DNA of 64,000 bases from Photobacterium phosphoreum (GCF_002954725.1 NZ_MSCQ01000001.1:1832844-1896843); one strand, 5' to 3'; positions 37,779-46,566 are shown, counted from the stretch's first letter. A program made the numbers and translations. The notes: generated from the letters alone by a model not told the origin.

Positions 37779-38051
37779 TTAGTTTACAGAATCTTTAAGC
37801 GCTTTACCTGGTTTGAAACCAGGTACTTTTGCCGCTGCAATTTGAATCTCTGCACCTGTTTGTGGATTACGGCCAGTACGTGCCGCACGCTCACGAACAG
37901 AGAAAGTACCAAAACCAACTAATGCAACCTGATCACCCTGCTTTAAGGTCTCAGTAACAGTTTCAATTAATGCATCAAGAGCACGGCCAGCAGATGCTTT
38001 AGAAATATCAGCACTTTCTGCGATTTTATCAACTAGTTGAGTTTTGTTCAC
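37779..38051 (-). CDS. hupB: DNA-binding protein HU-beta
   Basis: Nucleoid protein of 90 aa, the exact HU length. [28 protein letters not shown] is followed by the dimer core and the beta-arm ([33 protein letters not shown]), with the arm-tip proline in RNPQTG. It sits downstream of lon, as in E. coli, with its own terminator. Confidence 0.98.
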   Translation of the reverse strand: MNKTQLVDKIAESADISKASAGRALDALIETVTETLKQGDQVALVGFGTFSVRERAARTGRNPQTGAEIQIAAAKVPGFKPGKALKDSVN

Positions 38052-38220
38052 AATTAGATCCTCTTAATGAACCTTGATTACAACGCTATGTTTAGATAAA
38101 TACGTCACGTAATAGTAATCAAATAGAAAAACGTTATTGCCTTGATAGCCCACTATGTATAGCGATCAAAGCTTAAAATCAGTTCGCATAACGCGGATTA
38201 GATGTACCTTATAGCCACAC

Positions 38221-38262
38221 AAAAAAACGCTGACAAGGTTTTTAGTCCTGAAAGCGTTTTTT
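38221..38262 (-). terminator. Terminator of lon
   Basis: AAAAACGCT (38223-38231) pairs with AGCGTTTTT (38253-38261), with a long internal loop. T-rich on both strands; placed 16 bases after the lon stop. Confidence 0.7.
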
Positions 38263-38277
38263 CTTTAACTAATTTAG

Positions 38278-40641
38278 CTATAGGTCACTATTTTGCGCAT
38301 TGACTAACTCAATGCCTGATGGATTATTCTGCAATGCTATTGTCAGCACCTCATCAATCCAACGTACAGGGCGTACTTCCAAATCAGCAATCACATTCGC
38401 TGGAATTTCTTCCAAGTCACGTTCATTTTCTTTTGGAATTAACACTGTTTTAATGCCACCACGGTGAGCCGCCAAAAGCTTCTCTTTTAAGCCACCAATC
38501 GGTAACACTTCACCACGTAATGTGATTTCACCCGTCATGGCAACATCAGCACGCACAGGATTACCCGTTAAGCTTGATACCAAGGCGGTACACATCGCGA
38601 TACCCGCACTTGGACCATCTTTTGGTGTTGCGCCTTCAGGAACGTGAACATGAATATCGCGTTTTTCGTAAAAATCGCTCGCAATACCTAAACGTTCAGC
38701 GCGACTACGTACCACTGTCATCGCTGCCTGAATAGACTCTTGCATCACATCGCCCAAAGAACCGGTGTATGTCAACTTACCCTTACCTGGCATAGACTCT
38801 GTTTCAATGGTCAATAAATCACCACCAACTTCTGTCCATGCTAAACCAGTAACTTGACCAACGCGGTTACTTTCGTCAGCTTTACCATAATCGCAACGCT
38901 GCACACCTAAATAATCTTTAAGGTTATCTTGGCTAATCGACACATGCTTAATGTCTTTGTTCAATAAAATTTCTTTCACTGCTTTACGGCATAGTTTAGA
39001 AATTTCACGCTCAAGACTACGCACACCAGCTTCACGAGTGTAGTAACGAATAATGCCCATTAATGCTGAGTCTTCAATCGTCAACTCGCTAGGCTTTAAT
39101 CCATTACGCTGGATTTGCTTATCCAATAAGTGATTTTTAGCGATGTTCAGTTTTTCATCTTCGGTATAACCAGAAAGACGAATCACTTCCATACGATCAA
39201 GCAATGGACCCGGAATATTCATTGAGTTCGAGGTTGCAACGAACATTACATCAGATAAGTCATAATCAACTTCTAAGTAATGGTCATTAAACGAACTATT
39301 TTGCTCAGGATCTAAGACTTCTAGCAGTGCTGATGCAGGATCACCACGCATATCAGAAGACATTTTGTCAATTTCATCCAATAGGAACAGTGGGTTTTTC
39401 ACTTCCACTTTTGCCATTTTTTGAATTAACTTACCCGGCATTGAACCAATGTAAGTACGACGGTGACCACGGATTTCCGCTTCATCACGTACACCACCTA
39501 ATGCCATGCGCACGTATTTACGTCCGGTTGCAGCAGCAATAGATTGACCTAGAGAGGTTTTACCTACACCAGGAGGACCAACAAGACAAAGGATTGGACC
39601 TTTAAGCTTGTTAACACGGCTTTGCACTGCGAGATATTCAAGAATACGTTCTTTAACACGCTCTAGACCATAGTGATCAGCGTTAAGAACTTCTTCTGCT
39701 TTCGCTAAATTCTTCTTCACCTTTGAACGCTTATGCCAAGGTACACTAAGCATCCAATCGATGTAGCCACGAACCACCGTTGCTTCTGCTGACATCGGTG
39801 ACATCATCTTCAGCTTTTGTAGTTCTTGCTCAGTTTTTTCGCGTGCTTCAGTAGGCATCTTCGATGCTTCGATTTTAAGCTGTAACGCTTCAAATTCATC
39901 TGGCGCATCATCAAGCTCACCCAGTTCTTTCTGGATAGCTTTCATTTGTTCGTTCAGGTAGTACTCACGCTGAGATTTTTCCATCTGCTTTTTAACGCGT
40001 CCACGGATACGTTTTTCAACTTGCAGAAGGTCGATTTCAGATTCCATCATTGCCATCAAGAACTCTAAACGTTCTGTGATATCAACGATTTCAAGTACTT
40101 TTTGCTTATCTGCTAATTTCAGAGGCATATGCGCTGCGATAGTATCTGCAAGGCGCGCTGCATCATCAATGCCGTTAAGGGATGTTAATACTTCTGGTGG
40201 GATCTTTTTATTGAGTTTAATAAAGCCTTCGAACTGACTGATTGCCGTTCGAACTAAAACTTCTTGTTCACGTTCGTCCATTGCTGGCGTAACCAAAAAT
40301 TCAGCATTAGCGGTAAAAAACTCATCATCAGCAAGATCTTCAACTTTTGCTCGTTGTTGGCCTTCAACCAACACTTTTACCGTACCATCCGGTAATTTCA
40401 ATAGTTGAAGAATCGTTGCTACAGTACCAACATCATAAAGATCAGTGATCGACGGTTCATCTGTGGCGGCTTCTTTTTGAGCTACCAACAGAATCTGTTT
40501 ATTGTTTTCCATTGCCGACTCAAGGCAACGAATTGATTTTTCCCGGCCCACAAACAATGGAATAACCATATGAGGGTATACCACTACATCACGCAGTGGT
40601 AGAACCGGGATCTCAAGGCGCTCAGAACGCTCCAGGTTCAT
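38278..40641 (-). CDS. lon: ATP-dependent protease Lon (LonA)
   Basis: Cytosolic AAA+ protease that removes misfolded and regulatory proteins. 787 aa (E. coli 784). Domains in order: N-terminal substrate domain ([20 protein letters not shown]), AAA+ module with [11 protein letters not shown] and DEIDKM, and the protease domain with catalytic S678 in [10 protein letters not shown] and the partner lysine in [12 protein letters not shown]. It is preceded by a heat-shock-type promoter and a strong leader hairpin. Confidence 0.98.
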   Translation of the reverse strand: MNLERSERLEIPVLPLRDVVVYPHMVIPLFVGREKSIRCLESAMENNKQILLVAQKEAATDEPSITDLYDVGTVATILQLLKLPDGTVKVLVEGQQRAKVEDLADDEFFTANAEFLVTPAMDEREQEVLVRTAISQFEGFIKLNKKIPPEVLTSLNGIDDAARLADTIAAHMPLKLADKQKVLEIVDITERLEFLMAMMESEIDLLQVEKRIRGRVKKQMEKSQREYYLNEQMKAIQKELGELDDAPDEFEALQLKIEASKMPTEAREKTEQELQKLKMMSPMSAEATVVRGYIDWMLSVPWHKRSKVKKNLAKAEEVLNADHYGLERVKERILEYLAVQSRVNKLKGPILCLVGPPGVGKTSLGQSIAAATGRKYVRMALGGVRDEAEIRGHRRTYIGSMPGKLIQKMAKVEVKNPLFLLDEIDKMSSDMRGDPASALLEVLDPEQNSSFNDHYLEVDYDLSDVMFVATSNSMNIPGPLLDRMEVIRLSGYTEDEKLNIAKNHLLDKQIQRNGLKPSELTIEDSALMGIIRYYTREAGVRSLEREISKLCRKAVKEILLNKDIKHVSISQDNLKDYLGVQRCDYGKADESNRVGQVTGLAWTEVGGDLLTIETESMPGKGKLTYTGSLGDVMQESIQAAMTVVRSRAERLGIASDFYEKRDIHVHVPEGATPKDGPSAGIAMCTALVSSLTGNPVRADVAMTGEITLRGEVLPIGGLKEKLLAAHRGGIKTVLIPKENERDLEEIPANVIADLEVRPVRWIDEVLTIALQNNPSGIELVNAQNSDL

Positions 40642-40665
40642 ATTCTTCTCTCTTCCTGTCCATAC

Positions 40666-40717
40666 TAATCGTATTAAATAACCTAACTGGATACAGCGTA
40701 GTTACTTAATACGATTA
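40666..40717 (-). other. Strong inverted repeat in the lon 5' leader
   Basis: TAATCGTATTAA (40666-40677) and TTAATACGATTA (40706-40717) are exact reverse complements; an inner TAAC/GTTA pair adds four base pairs. It lies between the predicted start of transcription and the lon ribosome site, so the mRNA leader would fold into a long hairpin. It could affect stability or temperature response. Confidence 0.55.
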
Positions 40718-40736
40718 GAGTTAGCTTATATTGAGT

Positions 40737-40764
40737 ATATGGGGGTAAAGCATCAAGTTTCAAT
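40737..40764 (-). promoter_or_regulatory. Heat-shock (sigma-32) promoter of lon
   Basis: Read on the minus strand: ATTGAA (40764-40759), a 14-base spacer and CCCCATAT (40744-40737). The -10 is the same as I recall for E. coli lon (CCCCATATA) and fits the sigma-32 consensus. It is about 95 bases upstream of the lon ATG. Confidence 0.72.
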
Positions 40765-40783
40765 GTATGAAATGTCAGAAAAT

Positions 40784-40812
40784 AAAAAAGGAGGCAAAAG
40801 CCTCCTCTTTTT
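40784..40812 (-). terminator. Terminator of clpX
   Basis: AGGAGGC (40789-40795) pairs with GCCTCCT (40800-40806), loop AAAA, with A- and T-runs on both sides. It separates clpX from the lon promoter. Confidence 0.9.
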
Positions 40813-40850
40813 TAGCTTTTACGTGCAGATATTAAGCACTTACTCAGCTT

Positions 40851-42134
40851 TTATTCAGCACTGGCTGCTTCTTGTGTTTCTGTATTTTCGTAAATCAATA
40901 ATGGTTCTGACTCACCGTTAATTACAGACTCATCAATCACAACTTTACTCACACCCGCTAGAGACGGAAGCTCATACATGGTATCAAGTAACACTGCTTC
41001 AACAATAGAACGTAGGCCACGTGCACCTGTTTTACGATCCATTGCTTTTTTCGCAATCGCAATCAAAGCATCATCGCGGAATTCTAATTCAACATTTTCA
41101 AGCGCTAGTAATGCAGCATACTGTTTAGTAAGGGCATTCTTAGGCTCACGTAGAATTTGAACTAGCGCATCTTGGTCAAGTTCGCCAAGTGTTGCTGTAA
41201 CAGGTAGACGACCGATGAATTCAGGAATTAAACCGTATTTCACCAAATCTTGTGGTTCAACTTTCTTAAACAAATCACTTAATGTGTCTGTTTGGTCTTT
41301 TGAACGTACATCAGCAGCAAAACCGATGCCAGTACCTGTTGCGACACGTTGCTCAACCACTTTATCTAGGCCAGCAAATGCACCACCACAGATAAATAGA
41401 ATCTTAGAAGTATCAACTTGTAAGAACTCTTGTTGAGGATGCTTACGGCCACCTTGCGGTGGAACAGAAGCAACAGTACCTTCGATCAGCTTCAGCAACG
41501 CTTGCTGAACACCTTCACCTGATACATCACGTGTAATTGATGGATTATCCGACTTACGTGAGATCTTATCGATCTCATCGATGTACACAATACCGCGTTC
41601 GGCTTTGGCTACGTCGTAATCACATTTTTGTAGCAACTTTTGAATGATGTTTTCAACGTCTTCACCAACATAACCTGCTTCAGTTAATGTTGTTGCATCA
41701 GCCATTGTAAACGGAACATCAAGCATACGCGCTAATGTCTCTGCTAATAATGTTTTACCACTACCAGTAGGGCCAATAAGTAGGATATTACTCTTACCTA
41801 ATTCAACGCCATCACTATTCTTATCGCCATTACGTAGACGCTTATAGTGATTGTATACAGCAACAGCCAACACTTTTTTAGCATGTGATTGGCCGATAAC
41901 ATAATCATCTAAGTTGTTACGAATTTGTTGTGGAGTCGGCAGCTCGTCGCTATCGCTTTTCGTCATCACTTCTTTGATTTCTTCGCGAATAATGTCGTTG
42001 CATAAATCAACGCACTCATCACAAATATAAACAGAAGGACCAGCAATTAGCTTGCGAACTTCATGCTGACTTTTGCCACAAAAAGAGCAGTAAAGTAGCT
42101 TGCTGCTACTTCCCTCTTTGCGCTTATCTGTCAT
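40851..42134 (-). CDS. clpX: ATP-dependent Clp protease ATP-binding subunit ClpX
   Basis: AAA+ unfoldase that feeds tagged proteins into ClpP. 427 aa. N-terminal zinc domain ([18 protein letters not shown]...[10 protein letters not shown]), Walker [16 protein letters not shown], Walker [11 protein letters not shown], and the ClpP-docking IGF loop (GTGIGFAAD). It follows clpP by about 110 bases, the standard tig-clpP-clpX-lon order, and ends in a terminator. Confidence 0.98.
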   Translation of the reverse strand: MTDKRKEGSSSKLLYCSFCGKSQHEVRKLIAGPSVYICDECVDLCNDIIREEIKEVMTKSDSDELPTPQQIRNNLDDYVIGQSHAKKVLAVAVYNHYKRLRNGDKNSDGVELGKSNILLIGPTGSGKTLLAETLARMLDVPFTMADATTLTEAGYVGEDVENIIQKLLQKCDYDVAKAERGIVYIDEIDKISRKSDNPSITRDVSGEGVQQALLKLIEGTVASVPPQGGRKHPQQEFLQVDTSKILFICGGAFAGLDKVVEQRVATGTGIGFAADVRSKDQTDTLSDLFKKVEPQDLVKYGLIPEFIGRLPVTATLGELDQDALVQILREPKNALTKQYAALLALENVELEFRDDALIAIAKKAMDRKTGARGLRSIVEAVLLDTMYELPSLAGVSKVVIDESVINGESEPLLIYENTETQEAASAE

Positions 42135-42246
42135 TCGCTAACCTCTTTATTGGGGTATCCCATCATTGTCATGTCTTGAGTGTATAACAAGTCGACTTAT
42201 TTTGCTTTACTAAACCCGCTTCGCGAATTGCAAAATAAAACGTCTC

Positions 42247-42870
42247 TTAATCACGCTTACTCAATACAGAATCAACTAGACCGTACTCTACTGCCTGATC
42301 TGCAGACATAAAGTTATCACGATCGGTATCACGCTCAATAATCTCTAACGGTTGACCCGTATGCTCAGCCAATAATCCATTTAAACGTTGTTTAATCGTT
42401 AGGATTTCTTGAGCATGGATTTGAATATCCGATGCTTGGCCTTGGAAACCACCCAATGGTTGGTGGATCATCACGCGAGAGTTAGGTAGGCAATAACGCT
42501 TACCTTGAGCTCCGCCTGCCAATAGGAATGCACCCATTGAACATGCTTGTCCCATACATACTGTACTTACATTTGGTTTAATAAACTGCATGGTGTCATA
42601 AATTGACATACCTGCAGTTACAGAACCGCCTGGAGAGTTAATGTAAAGGAAAATGTCTTTGTCTGGGTTCTCAGACTCCAAAAATAGCAACTGGGCTACA
42701 ACTAAGTTAGCCATATGATCTTCAACCTGACCGGTTAAGAAAATCACACGCTCTTTTAGGAGACGGGAATAAATATCGTAAGAACGCTCACCACGAGAAG
42801 TCTGCTCGACCACCATCGGTACCAGCGCATCCATAATCGGTGACATGCCGTTTTGTGCTTGGTAGCTCAT
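42247..42870 (-). CDS. clpP: ATP-dependent Clp protease proteolytic subunit ClpP
   Basis: Serine protease of 207 aa (same as E. coli). The catalytic triad is visible: S111 in [15 protein letters not shown]136 in VMIHQPLGG, and the aspartate in [12 protein letters not shown] short propeptide precedes the mature start. It lies between tig and clpX; its own promoter-like sequence is in the tig/clpP gap. Confidence 0.98.
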   Translation of the reverse strand: MSYQAQNGMSPIMDALVPMVVEQTSRGERSYDIYSRLLKERVIFLTGQVEDHMANLVVAQLLFLESENPDKDIFLYINSPGGSVTAGMSIYDTMQFIKPNVSTVCMGQACSMGAFLLAGGAQGKRYCLPNSRVMIHQPLGGFQGQASDIQIHAQEILTIKQRLNGLLAEHTGQPLEIIERDTDRDNFMSADQAVEYGLVDSVLSKRD

Positions 42871-42922
42871 AATCTTATTTCCCTAAAATAAATGGCCCGA
42901 ATGAAAGTATTCACACGGACCA

Positions 42923-42952
42923 TTGTTAGCAGAAGACTTGAGCTAATGTCAA
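42923..42952 (-). promoter_or_regulatory. Candidate sigma-70 promoter of clpP
   Basis: Minus strand: TTGACA (42952-42947), 18-base spacer, TAACAA (42928-42923). The -35 is perfect and the -10 moderate. It begins inside the 105-base gap after tig, so clpP may be expressed apart from tig. Confidence 0.55.
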
Positions 42953-42975
42953 ATCTCTACAGCAATTTCAGTAAA

Positions 42976-44274
42976 TTAAGCAGCAGGATTCATTAGATCG
43001 TTGAAGCTAACTTCTTTATCTGAAACCTGAGCTTTAGCTAGAAGTGCATCAATTGCTTGCTCTTCTAGAGCAACATTGCGCATATTATTCATTAGCTGCT
43101 CGTTGCTTGCGTAGTATTTAACTACTTCAGTTGGATCTTCGTATGCAGAAGCCATTTCAGCGATGATTGCAGTTACGCGATCTTCGTCTGCTTTTAGCTC
43201 TTCTGTTTTAATTACTTCACCAACTAGTAGGCCAACAACTACACGACGCTTAGCTTGCTCTTCGAACAATTCACGTGGTAGTTCAGGCATGTTCTTAGCG
43301 TCGCCGCCAAAACGTTGTGCAGCTTGCTTACGTAGTGCTTCGATTTCTTGATCGATAAGCGCTGTAGGAACTGCAATGTCGTTTTGCTCAACAAGACCGT
43401 TAAGAACTTGATCTTTAATACGACCTTTAACAGCTTGCTTAAGCTCACGTTCCATGTTCTTACGAACTTCAGTCTTAAGACCTTCAACAGAACCGTCTTC
43501 AACACCAAACTTAGAAACGAATTCTTCAGTTAGTTCAGGTAGTTGTTGTGCTTCTACTTTATGAAGAGTGATAGCAAACGCTGCAGACTTACCTTTTAGG
43601 TTTTCTGCGTGGTATTCTTCAGGGAATGTTACTTCAACAGTAAACTCTTCGCCTGCTTTCTTACCAACAACACCTTCTTCGAAACCAGGGATCATACGAC
43701 CTTGGCCCATAGCAAGTGCGAAACCTTCAGCTTTACCGCCGTCGAATTCTTCGCCATCGATAGTACCAACGAAATCGATAGTTACACGGCTATCAGCTTC
43801 AGCTGCAGCTTCAACGTCAGTCCAAGTAGCTTGTTGCTTACGTAGTGTATCTAGCATGCCGTCAACGTCAGCATCAGTTACTGTAACAACTGGCTTCTCA
43901 ACAACAACTTTATCTAGGCCTGCAAGTACGATCTCAGGGAAAACTTCAAAAGAAGCTTTAAACACTAAATCTTTACCTTCAGCAATTTCTACTGGAGTGA
44001 AAGTTGGTGCGCCTGCTGGATTGATCTGCTCTTTAACGATAGCTTCGATAAAGTGGCGGTGCATTACTTCACCTAGGATGTCTTGACGTACAGAAGCGCC
44101 AAACATTTTAGCAACCATCTTCATTGGTGCTTTACCTGGGCGGAAACCGTCGAAACGACGAGTTTTAGCAATTTTACGTAATTCAGCAGCTACAGCATCT
44201 TCGATGTTTGCAGCAGGAACTGTAATAGTTAGGTGGCGTTCTAGACCTTCAGTGGTTTCAACGGTAACTTGCAT
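42976..44274 (-). CDS. tig: Trigger factor
   Basis: Ribosome-bound chaperone and peptidyl-prolyl isomerase. 432 aa starting [17 protein letters not shown] at ATG 44274 (AGGT about 9 bases upstream); the frame open to 44289 is not used. The ribosome-docking signature [12 protein letters not shown], an FKBP-type domain (about 150-245, with [19 protein letters not shown]) and the helical C-domain are all present. Codon bias is strong, as for a highly expressed gene. First gene of tig-clpP-clpX. Confidence 0.97.
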   Translation of the reverse strand: MQVTVETTEGLERHLTITVPAANIEDAVAAELRKIAKTRRFDGFRPGKAPMKMVAKMFGASVRQDILGEVMHRHFIEAIVKEQINPAGAPTFTPVEIAEGKDLVFKASFEVFPEIVLAGLDKVVVEKPVVTVTDADVDGMLDTLRKQQATWTDVEAAAEADSRVTIDFVGTIDGEEFDGGKAEGFALAMGQGRMIPGFEEGVVGKKAGEEFTVEVTFPEEYHAENLKGKSAAFAITLHKVEAQQLPELTEEFVSKFGVEDGSVEGLKTEVRKNMERELKQAVKGRIKDQVLNGLVEQNDIAVPTALIDQEIEALRKQAAQRFGGDAKNMPELPRELFEEQAKRRVVVGLLVGEVIKTEELKADEDRVTAIIAEMASAYEDPTEVVKYYASNEQLMNNMRNVALEEQAIDALLAKAQVSDKEVSFNDLMNPAA

Positions 44275-44400
44275 TATATTTAACCTCAAAACTTAACTCA
44301 GCATTTTCTGAGTGATGTTGCCGAACAGCCATTTACTGACGGTGGCATCCTTTCGTGTTACAGCTCGAAAACCATAACGCCTAAATTCTTTCTTAAAGAT

Positions 44401-44428
44401 TCTGATAGTAGGTCGCCTACTTATCAGA
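44401..44428 (-). other. Inverted repeat at the predicted 5' end of the tig mRNA
   Basis: TCTGATAGTAGG (44401-44412) pairs with CCTACTTATCAGA (44416-44428) with one bulged base and a three-base loop. The sigma-70-like -10 at 44436-44441 would start the transcript at about 44429, so the hairpin would be the very 5' end of the mRNA. Such 5' stems can protect mRNA. Confidence 0.5.
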
Positions 44429-44435
44429 GCGCGCT

Positions 44436-44464
44436 ATTATAACGACACGTAAGCGTGACGTCGA
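44436..44464 (-). promoter_or_regulatory. Candidate sigma-70 promoter of tig
   Basis: Minus strand: TCGACG (44464-44459), 17-base spacer, perfect TATAAT (44441-44436), followed by a GC-rich discriminator. It lies about 165 bases upstream of the tig ATG. Confidence 0.55.
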
Positions 44465-44509
44465 GGTAGATACCTTATTAACGCGAACGATCTCTCTGAC
44501 TGCATTACA

Positions 44510-44540
44510 AGATAGGGGCTAGAAATATCATTTCAAGGGG
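44510..44540 (-). promoter_or_regulatory. Candidate heat-shock (sigma-32) promoter of tig-clpP-clpX
   Basis: Minus strand: CCCCTTGAAA (44540-44531), an excellent sigma-32 -35, then 12 bases and CCCCTATCT (44518-44510), near the CCCCATNT consensus. In E. coli the heat-shock promoter is at clpP; here it would drive tig as well. Confidence 0.5.
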
Positions 44541-44640
44541 AAAAACGAAAAAAATCGCCTTTAAACGGTTTTTTTACGTTTAAATGTTGGAAAAACGAAC
44601 TAATTTGATAAATAGCTACATTTTATCATCTTATCGAATA

Positions 44641-44796
44641 CTAAAAGTTTGCATGTTCAATTCGATGACAATTTGCACAAAGTAAAAGACACTTATCTAA
44701 TTCGTCCATATGCATTGTTGAAAATTTCAAAGATCGTACTTTGCTAATAACAAAATCTTTTCGAGTCGGATCTTTATGGTGAATAGTTACATCTAT
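44641..44796 (-). pseudogene. C-terminal remnant of an HNH endonuclease next to the intron-bearing tRNA
   Basis: Minus-strand translation from 44796 to the stop at 44641 gives 51 residues ending HANF. It includes VTIHHKDPTRKDFVIS and DKCLLLCANCHRIEH, the two histidines and the C-x2-C-H pattern of HNH endonucleases. A stop codon (TAA, 44797-44799) precedes it in frame and no start codon or N-terminal half follows the pattern upstream, so it is a truncated fragment. HNH enzymes are common partners of group I introns; this one lies 107 bases from the tRNA 3' end, beyond its terminator. Confidence 0.75.
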
Positions 44797-44864
44797 TTAA
44801 AAAGGGAATAACAAAAACGCATTCATTACCGATCCAAACACATTAAATACATCAAATTTTAGAT

Positions 44865-44896
44865 AAAAAAAAGCCAGCTAATAATAGCTGGCTTTC
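44865..44896 (-). terminator. Terminator of the tRNA-Arg gene
   Basis: AAGCCAGCT (44871-44879) pairs with AGCTGGCTT (44886-44894), six-base loop; on the minus strand it leads into a run of eight T. It starts seven bases after the encoded CCA end. Confidence 0.92.
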
Positions 44897-44902
44897 AAAA
44901 AG

Positions 44903-45234
44903 TGGTGTCCCCTGCAGGATTCGAACCTGCGACCACATACTTAGCTTACCACTACAGTTTTCACTGCCACCTTCGGTGTTTGTAGTCTGGACTATATCAT
45001 CACCCACAGCATTATCTGTTTGGGTGGAGGGCGCTAGTGATGTATTACACAATGAGATCGCATTGCATCATCTAGTCTCTGCACCTTCTCTACACGCTTG
45101 TAGAGCTTGGCTCAAGATTGCCACCGCCATCATGCGCTGAGGTTTCCTTGAATTCACCCTCTCCACTGTAACTGTTTCCAGATACAGGCTCCTCTCTTAA
45201 AGGTACGTGCTCTATCCAACTGAGCTAAGGGGAC
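44903..45234 (-). tRNA. tRNA-Arg(UCU) interrupted by a group I intron
   Basis: Joining 45234-45200 (35 nt) to 44944-44903 (42 nt) gives a 77-nt tRNA with encoded CCA. Acceptor GTCCCCT pairs with AGGGGAC; D-arm GCTC/GAGC with loop AGTTGGATA; anticodon stem CGTAC/GTATG with one G.U pair; T-arm GCAGG-TTCGAAT-CCTGC. The anticodon loop of the joined product is CTTCTAA, anticodon UCU, the same loop as E. coli argU. The 5' part ends after U34 and the 3' part resumes at C35. It decodes AGA/AGG. Unspliced RNA could not work, so splicing should be essential if no second copy exists. It lies between tig and folD. Confidence 0.93.
44945..45199 (-). ncRNA. Group I self-splicing intron (Azoarcus-like, 255 nt) in tRNA-Arg
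   Basis: Numbered from 45199. P1: exon CCUU with intron GAGG (6-9), a U.G pair at the splice site. P2: CUGUA/UACAG with inner CUG-GAAA-CAG. P3: 34-45 with 167-176. P4: UCAAG (49-53) with CUUGA (84-88). P5: CC/GG and CGC/GCG. P6: GCC (89-91) with GGU (115-117); P6a: CUCUACA (95-101) with UGUAGAG (106-112). P7: GACUA (123-127) with UAGUC (206-210). P8: near 176-197. P9 domain: 214-249. The last base is G. Segments AAUUC..GGAAACCU, GAGCCAAGCU, GUGCAGAGACUAGA and AUAUAGUCC match the P, Q, R, S consensus. The 130-162 hairpin between P7 and P3 is extra relative to Azoarcus. No open frame encodes an endonuclease. Confidence 0.92.
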
Positions 45235-45241
45235 AATTTTT

Positions 45242-45291
45242 AATGTTAACACTTAAGTTTTTACTATAACCAAAACTTAACGATTAACATT
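45242..45291 (-). other. Long hairpin in the 5' leader of pre-tRNA-Arg
   Basis: AATGTTAA (45242-45249) pairs with TTAACATT (45284-45291) and TTAAGTTTT (45253-45261) with AAAACTTAA (45272-45280), a 17-bp stem interrupted by one small internal loop. It lies 8 bases upstream of the mature 5' end, inside the transcript started from the promoter at 45324-45351. Confidence 0.6.
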
Positions 45292-45323
45292 ACAACCTGA
45301 TGTAACATCAAGCTATGGAGCGG

Positions 45324-45351
45324 ATTATACGTAGCAATAAAGTAAGGTCAA
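45324..45351 (-). promoter_or_regulatory. Strong promoter of the tRNA-Arg gene
   Basis: Minus strand: TTGACC (45351-45346), 16-base spacer, perfect TATAAT (45329-45324), then the GC-rich CCGCTCC typical of stable-RNA discriminators. The predicted leader is about 80 nt. Confidence 0.85.
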
Positions 45352-45544
45352 TCCCTTTAGTTCATTTTTCATGTTTCAAGCAACTAACTGGTTAAAGATA
45401 CAACAAAAAACCATTTTTGAGAGTATTTCCAAAAGTAACAAAAGCTCGCCACACCAATTTAATCTCACAATAACAACCGTCTCTTTTATGACTCCTCATT
45501 TATTAGATCGCTAAATCACAATTTTGTTTCAAGATAAAATCAAA

Positions 45545-45560
45545 TAGCAAACGATTGCCT
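45545..45560. promoter_or_regulatory. Candidate PurR operator at the folD promoter
   Basis: TAGCAAACGATTGCCT resembles the PurR consensus (ACGCAAACGTTTNCNT), 11 of 14 defined positions. TATAAT at 45576-45581 follows, so the site would cover the -35 region. folD supplies formyl-tetrahydrofolate for purine synthesis, which fits. Confidence 0.5.
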
Positions 45561-45632
45561 AATGGCTATTCCATTTATAATCTGCCACAATATTAGCGTT
45601 GATACGTTCAACCAACACAACAAAGGATCACC

Positions 45633-46490
45633 ATGAGCGCTCAAATTATTGATGGGAAAATCATATCCCAAACCGTACGACAGGAAGTTGCTGCGAGAGT
45701 AAAAGCACGTACCGATGCCGGATTACGCGCACCTGGATTAGCCGTGGTTCTCGTTGGTCAGGATCCTGCCTCACAGATCTACGTTGGTAGTAAACGCAAA
45801 GCCTGTGAAGAAGTCGGCTTTATTTCAAAATCATTTGATCTGCCAAGCACCGCATCTGAGCAGCAATTACTCGACTTAATCGATGAACTTAATCAAGACC
45901 CAACCATGGATGGTATTTTAGTTCAATTACCGTTACCTGCAGGTATGGACTGTACTCGCATTCTTGAACGCATTGATCCAGAAAAAGATGTTGATGGCTT
46001 TCATCCTTATAATGTCGGTCGTCTTAGTCAGCGTATCCCCAAGTTACGTTCATGTACCCCTAAAGGCATTATTACGTTACTTGAGCGATATAATATTGAG
46101 GTGCGTGGTAAACATGCGGTTATTGTTGGCGCATCAAATATTGTTGGACGCCCAATGACCCTAGAGCTATTGCTAGCGGGCGCAACCACAACAACCTGCC
46201 ATCGCTTCACACAAGATCTCGAAGGCCATATTCGCCAAGCGGATATATTAGTCGTTGCTGTTGGCAAACCTAATTTTATTCCAGGAAACTGGATTAAAGA
46301 GGGAGCAACTGTTATTGATGTCGGTATTAACCGTCTTGAAAATGGCAAATTATGCGGAGATGTTGAATTTGATGTTGCTTGTCAGCGCGCCAAACATATT
46401 ACGCCAGTACCTGGTGGTGTCGGCCCAATGACAGTCGCTAGTTTGATTGAAAATACCTTGCTTGCCTGCGAACAATATCACTCAGCATAA
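45633..46490 (+). CDS. folD: Methylenetetrahydrofolate dehydrogenase / cyclohydrolase FolD
   Basis: Bifunctional cytosolic enzyme interconverting 5,10-methylene-, methenyl- and 10-formyl-tetrahydrofolate. 285 aa. [13 protein letters not shown] (catalytic lysine region), [26 protein letters not shown], the nucleotide site [10 protein letters not shown] and [13 protein letters not shown] are all typical. AAAGGA precedes the ATG. A possible PurR box overlaps its promoter. Confidence 0.98.
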   Translation: MSAQIIDGKIISQTVRQEVAARVKARTDAGLRAPGLAVVLVGQDPASQIYVGSKRKACEEVGFISKSFDLPSTASEQQLLDLIDELNQDPTMDGILVQLPLPAGMDCTRILERIDPEKDVDGFHPYNVGRLSQRIPKLRSCTPKGIITLLERYNIEVRGKHAVIVGASNIVGRPMTLELLLAGATTTTCHRFTQDLEGHIRQADILVVAVGKPNFIPGNWIKEGATVIDVGINRLENGKLCGDVEFDVACQRAKHITPVPGGVGPMTVASLIENTLLACEQYHSA

Positions 46491-46534
46491 ACAAGCGTAT
46501 ATTATTAATGTGTCACATTGATAAGCATATAAAG

Positions 46535-46560
46535 AGCGAGTATTTATATACTCGCTTTTT
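46535..46560 (+). terminator. Terminator of folD
   Basis: AGCGAGTAT (46535-46543) pairs with ATACTCGCT (46548-46556), four-base loop, then TTTTT. It may also serve rfaH on the other strand, but the T-run there is weaker. Confidence 0.88.
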
Positions 46561-46566
46561 GTTGAA

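Noticed and set aside
43568..44086. 172-residue frame antisense to tig
   Set aside because: Shadow of a strongly codon-biased gene; composition (serine, proline, threonine rich) is the usual antisense artefact.
44852..45052. 66-residue minus-strand frame overlapping the tRNA 3' half and intron
   Set aside because: It shows no LAGLIDADG, GIY-YIG or HNH motif and is explained by the intron and tRNA sequence.
44903..45234. Alternative reading as tRNA-Lys(UUU) with a different splice point
   Set aside because: A CTTTTAA loop would need a 3' exon not preceded by the terminal G of the intron, and the D-arm, T-arm and acceptor fit arginine tRNA(UCU).
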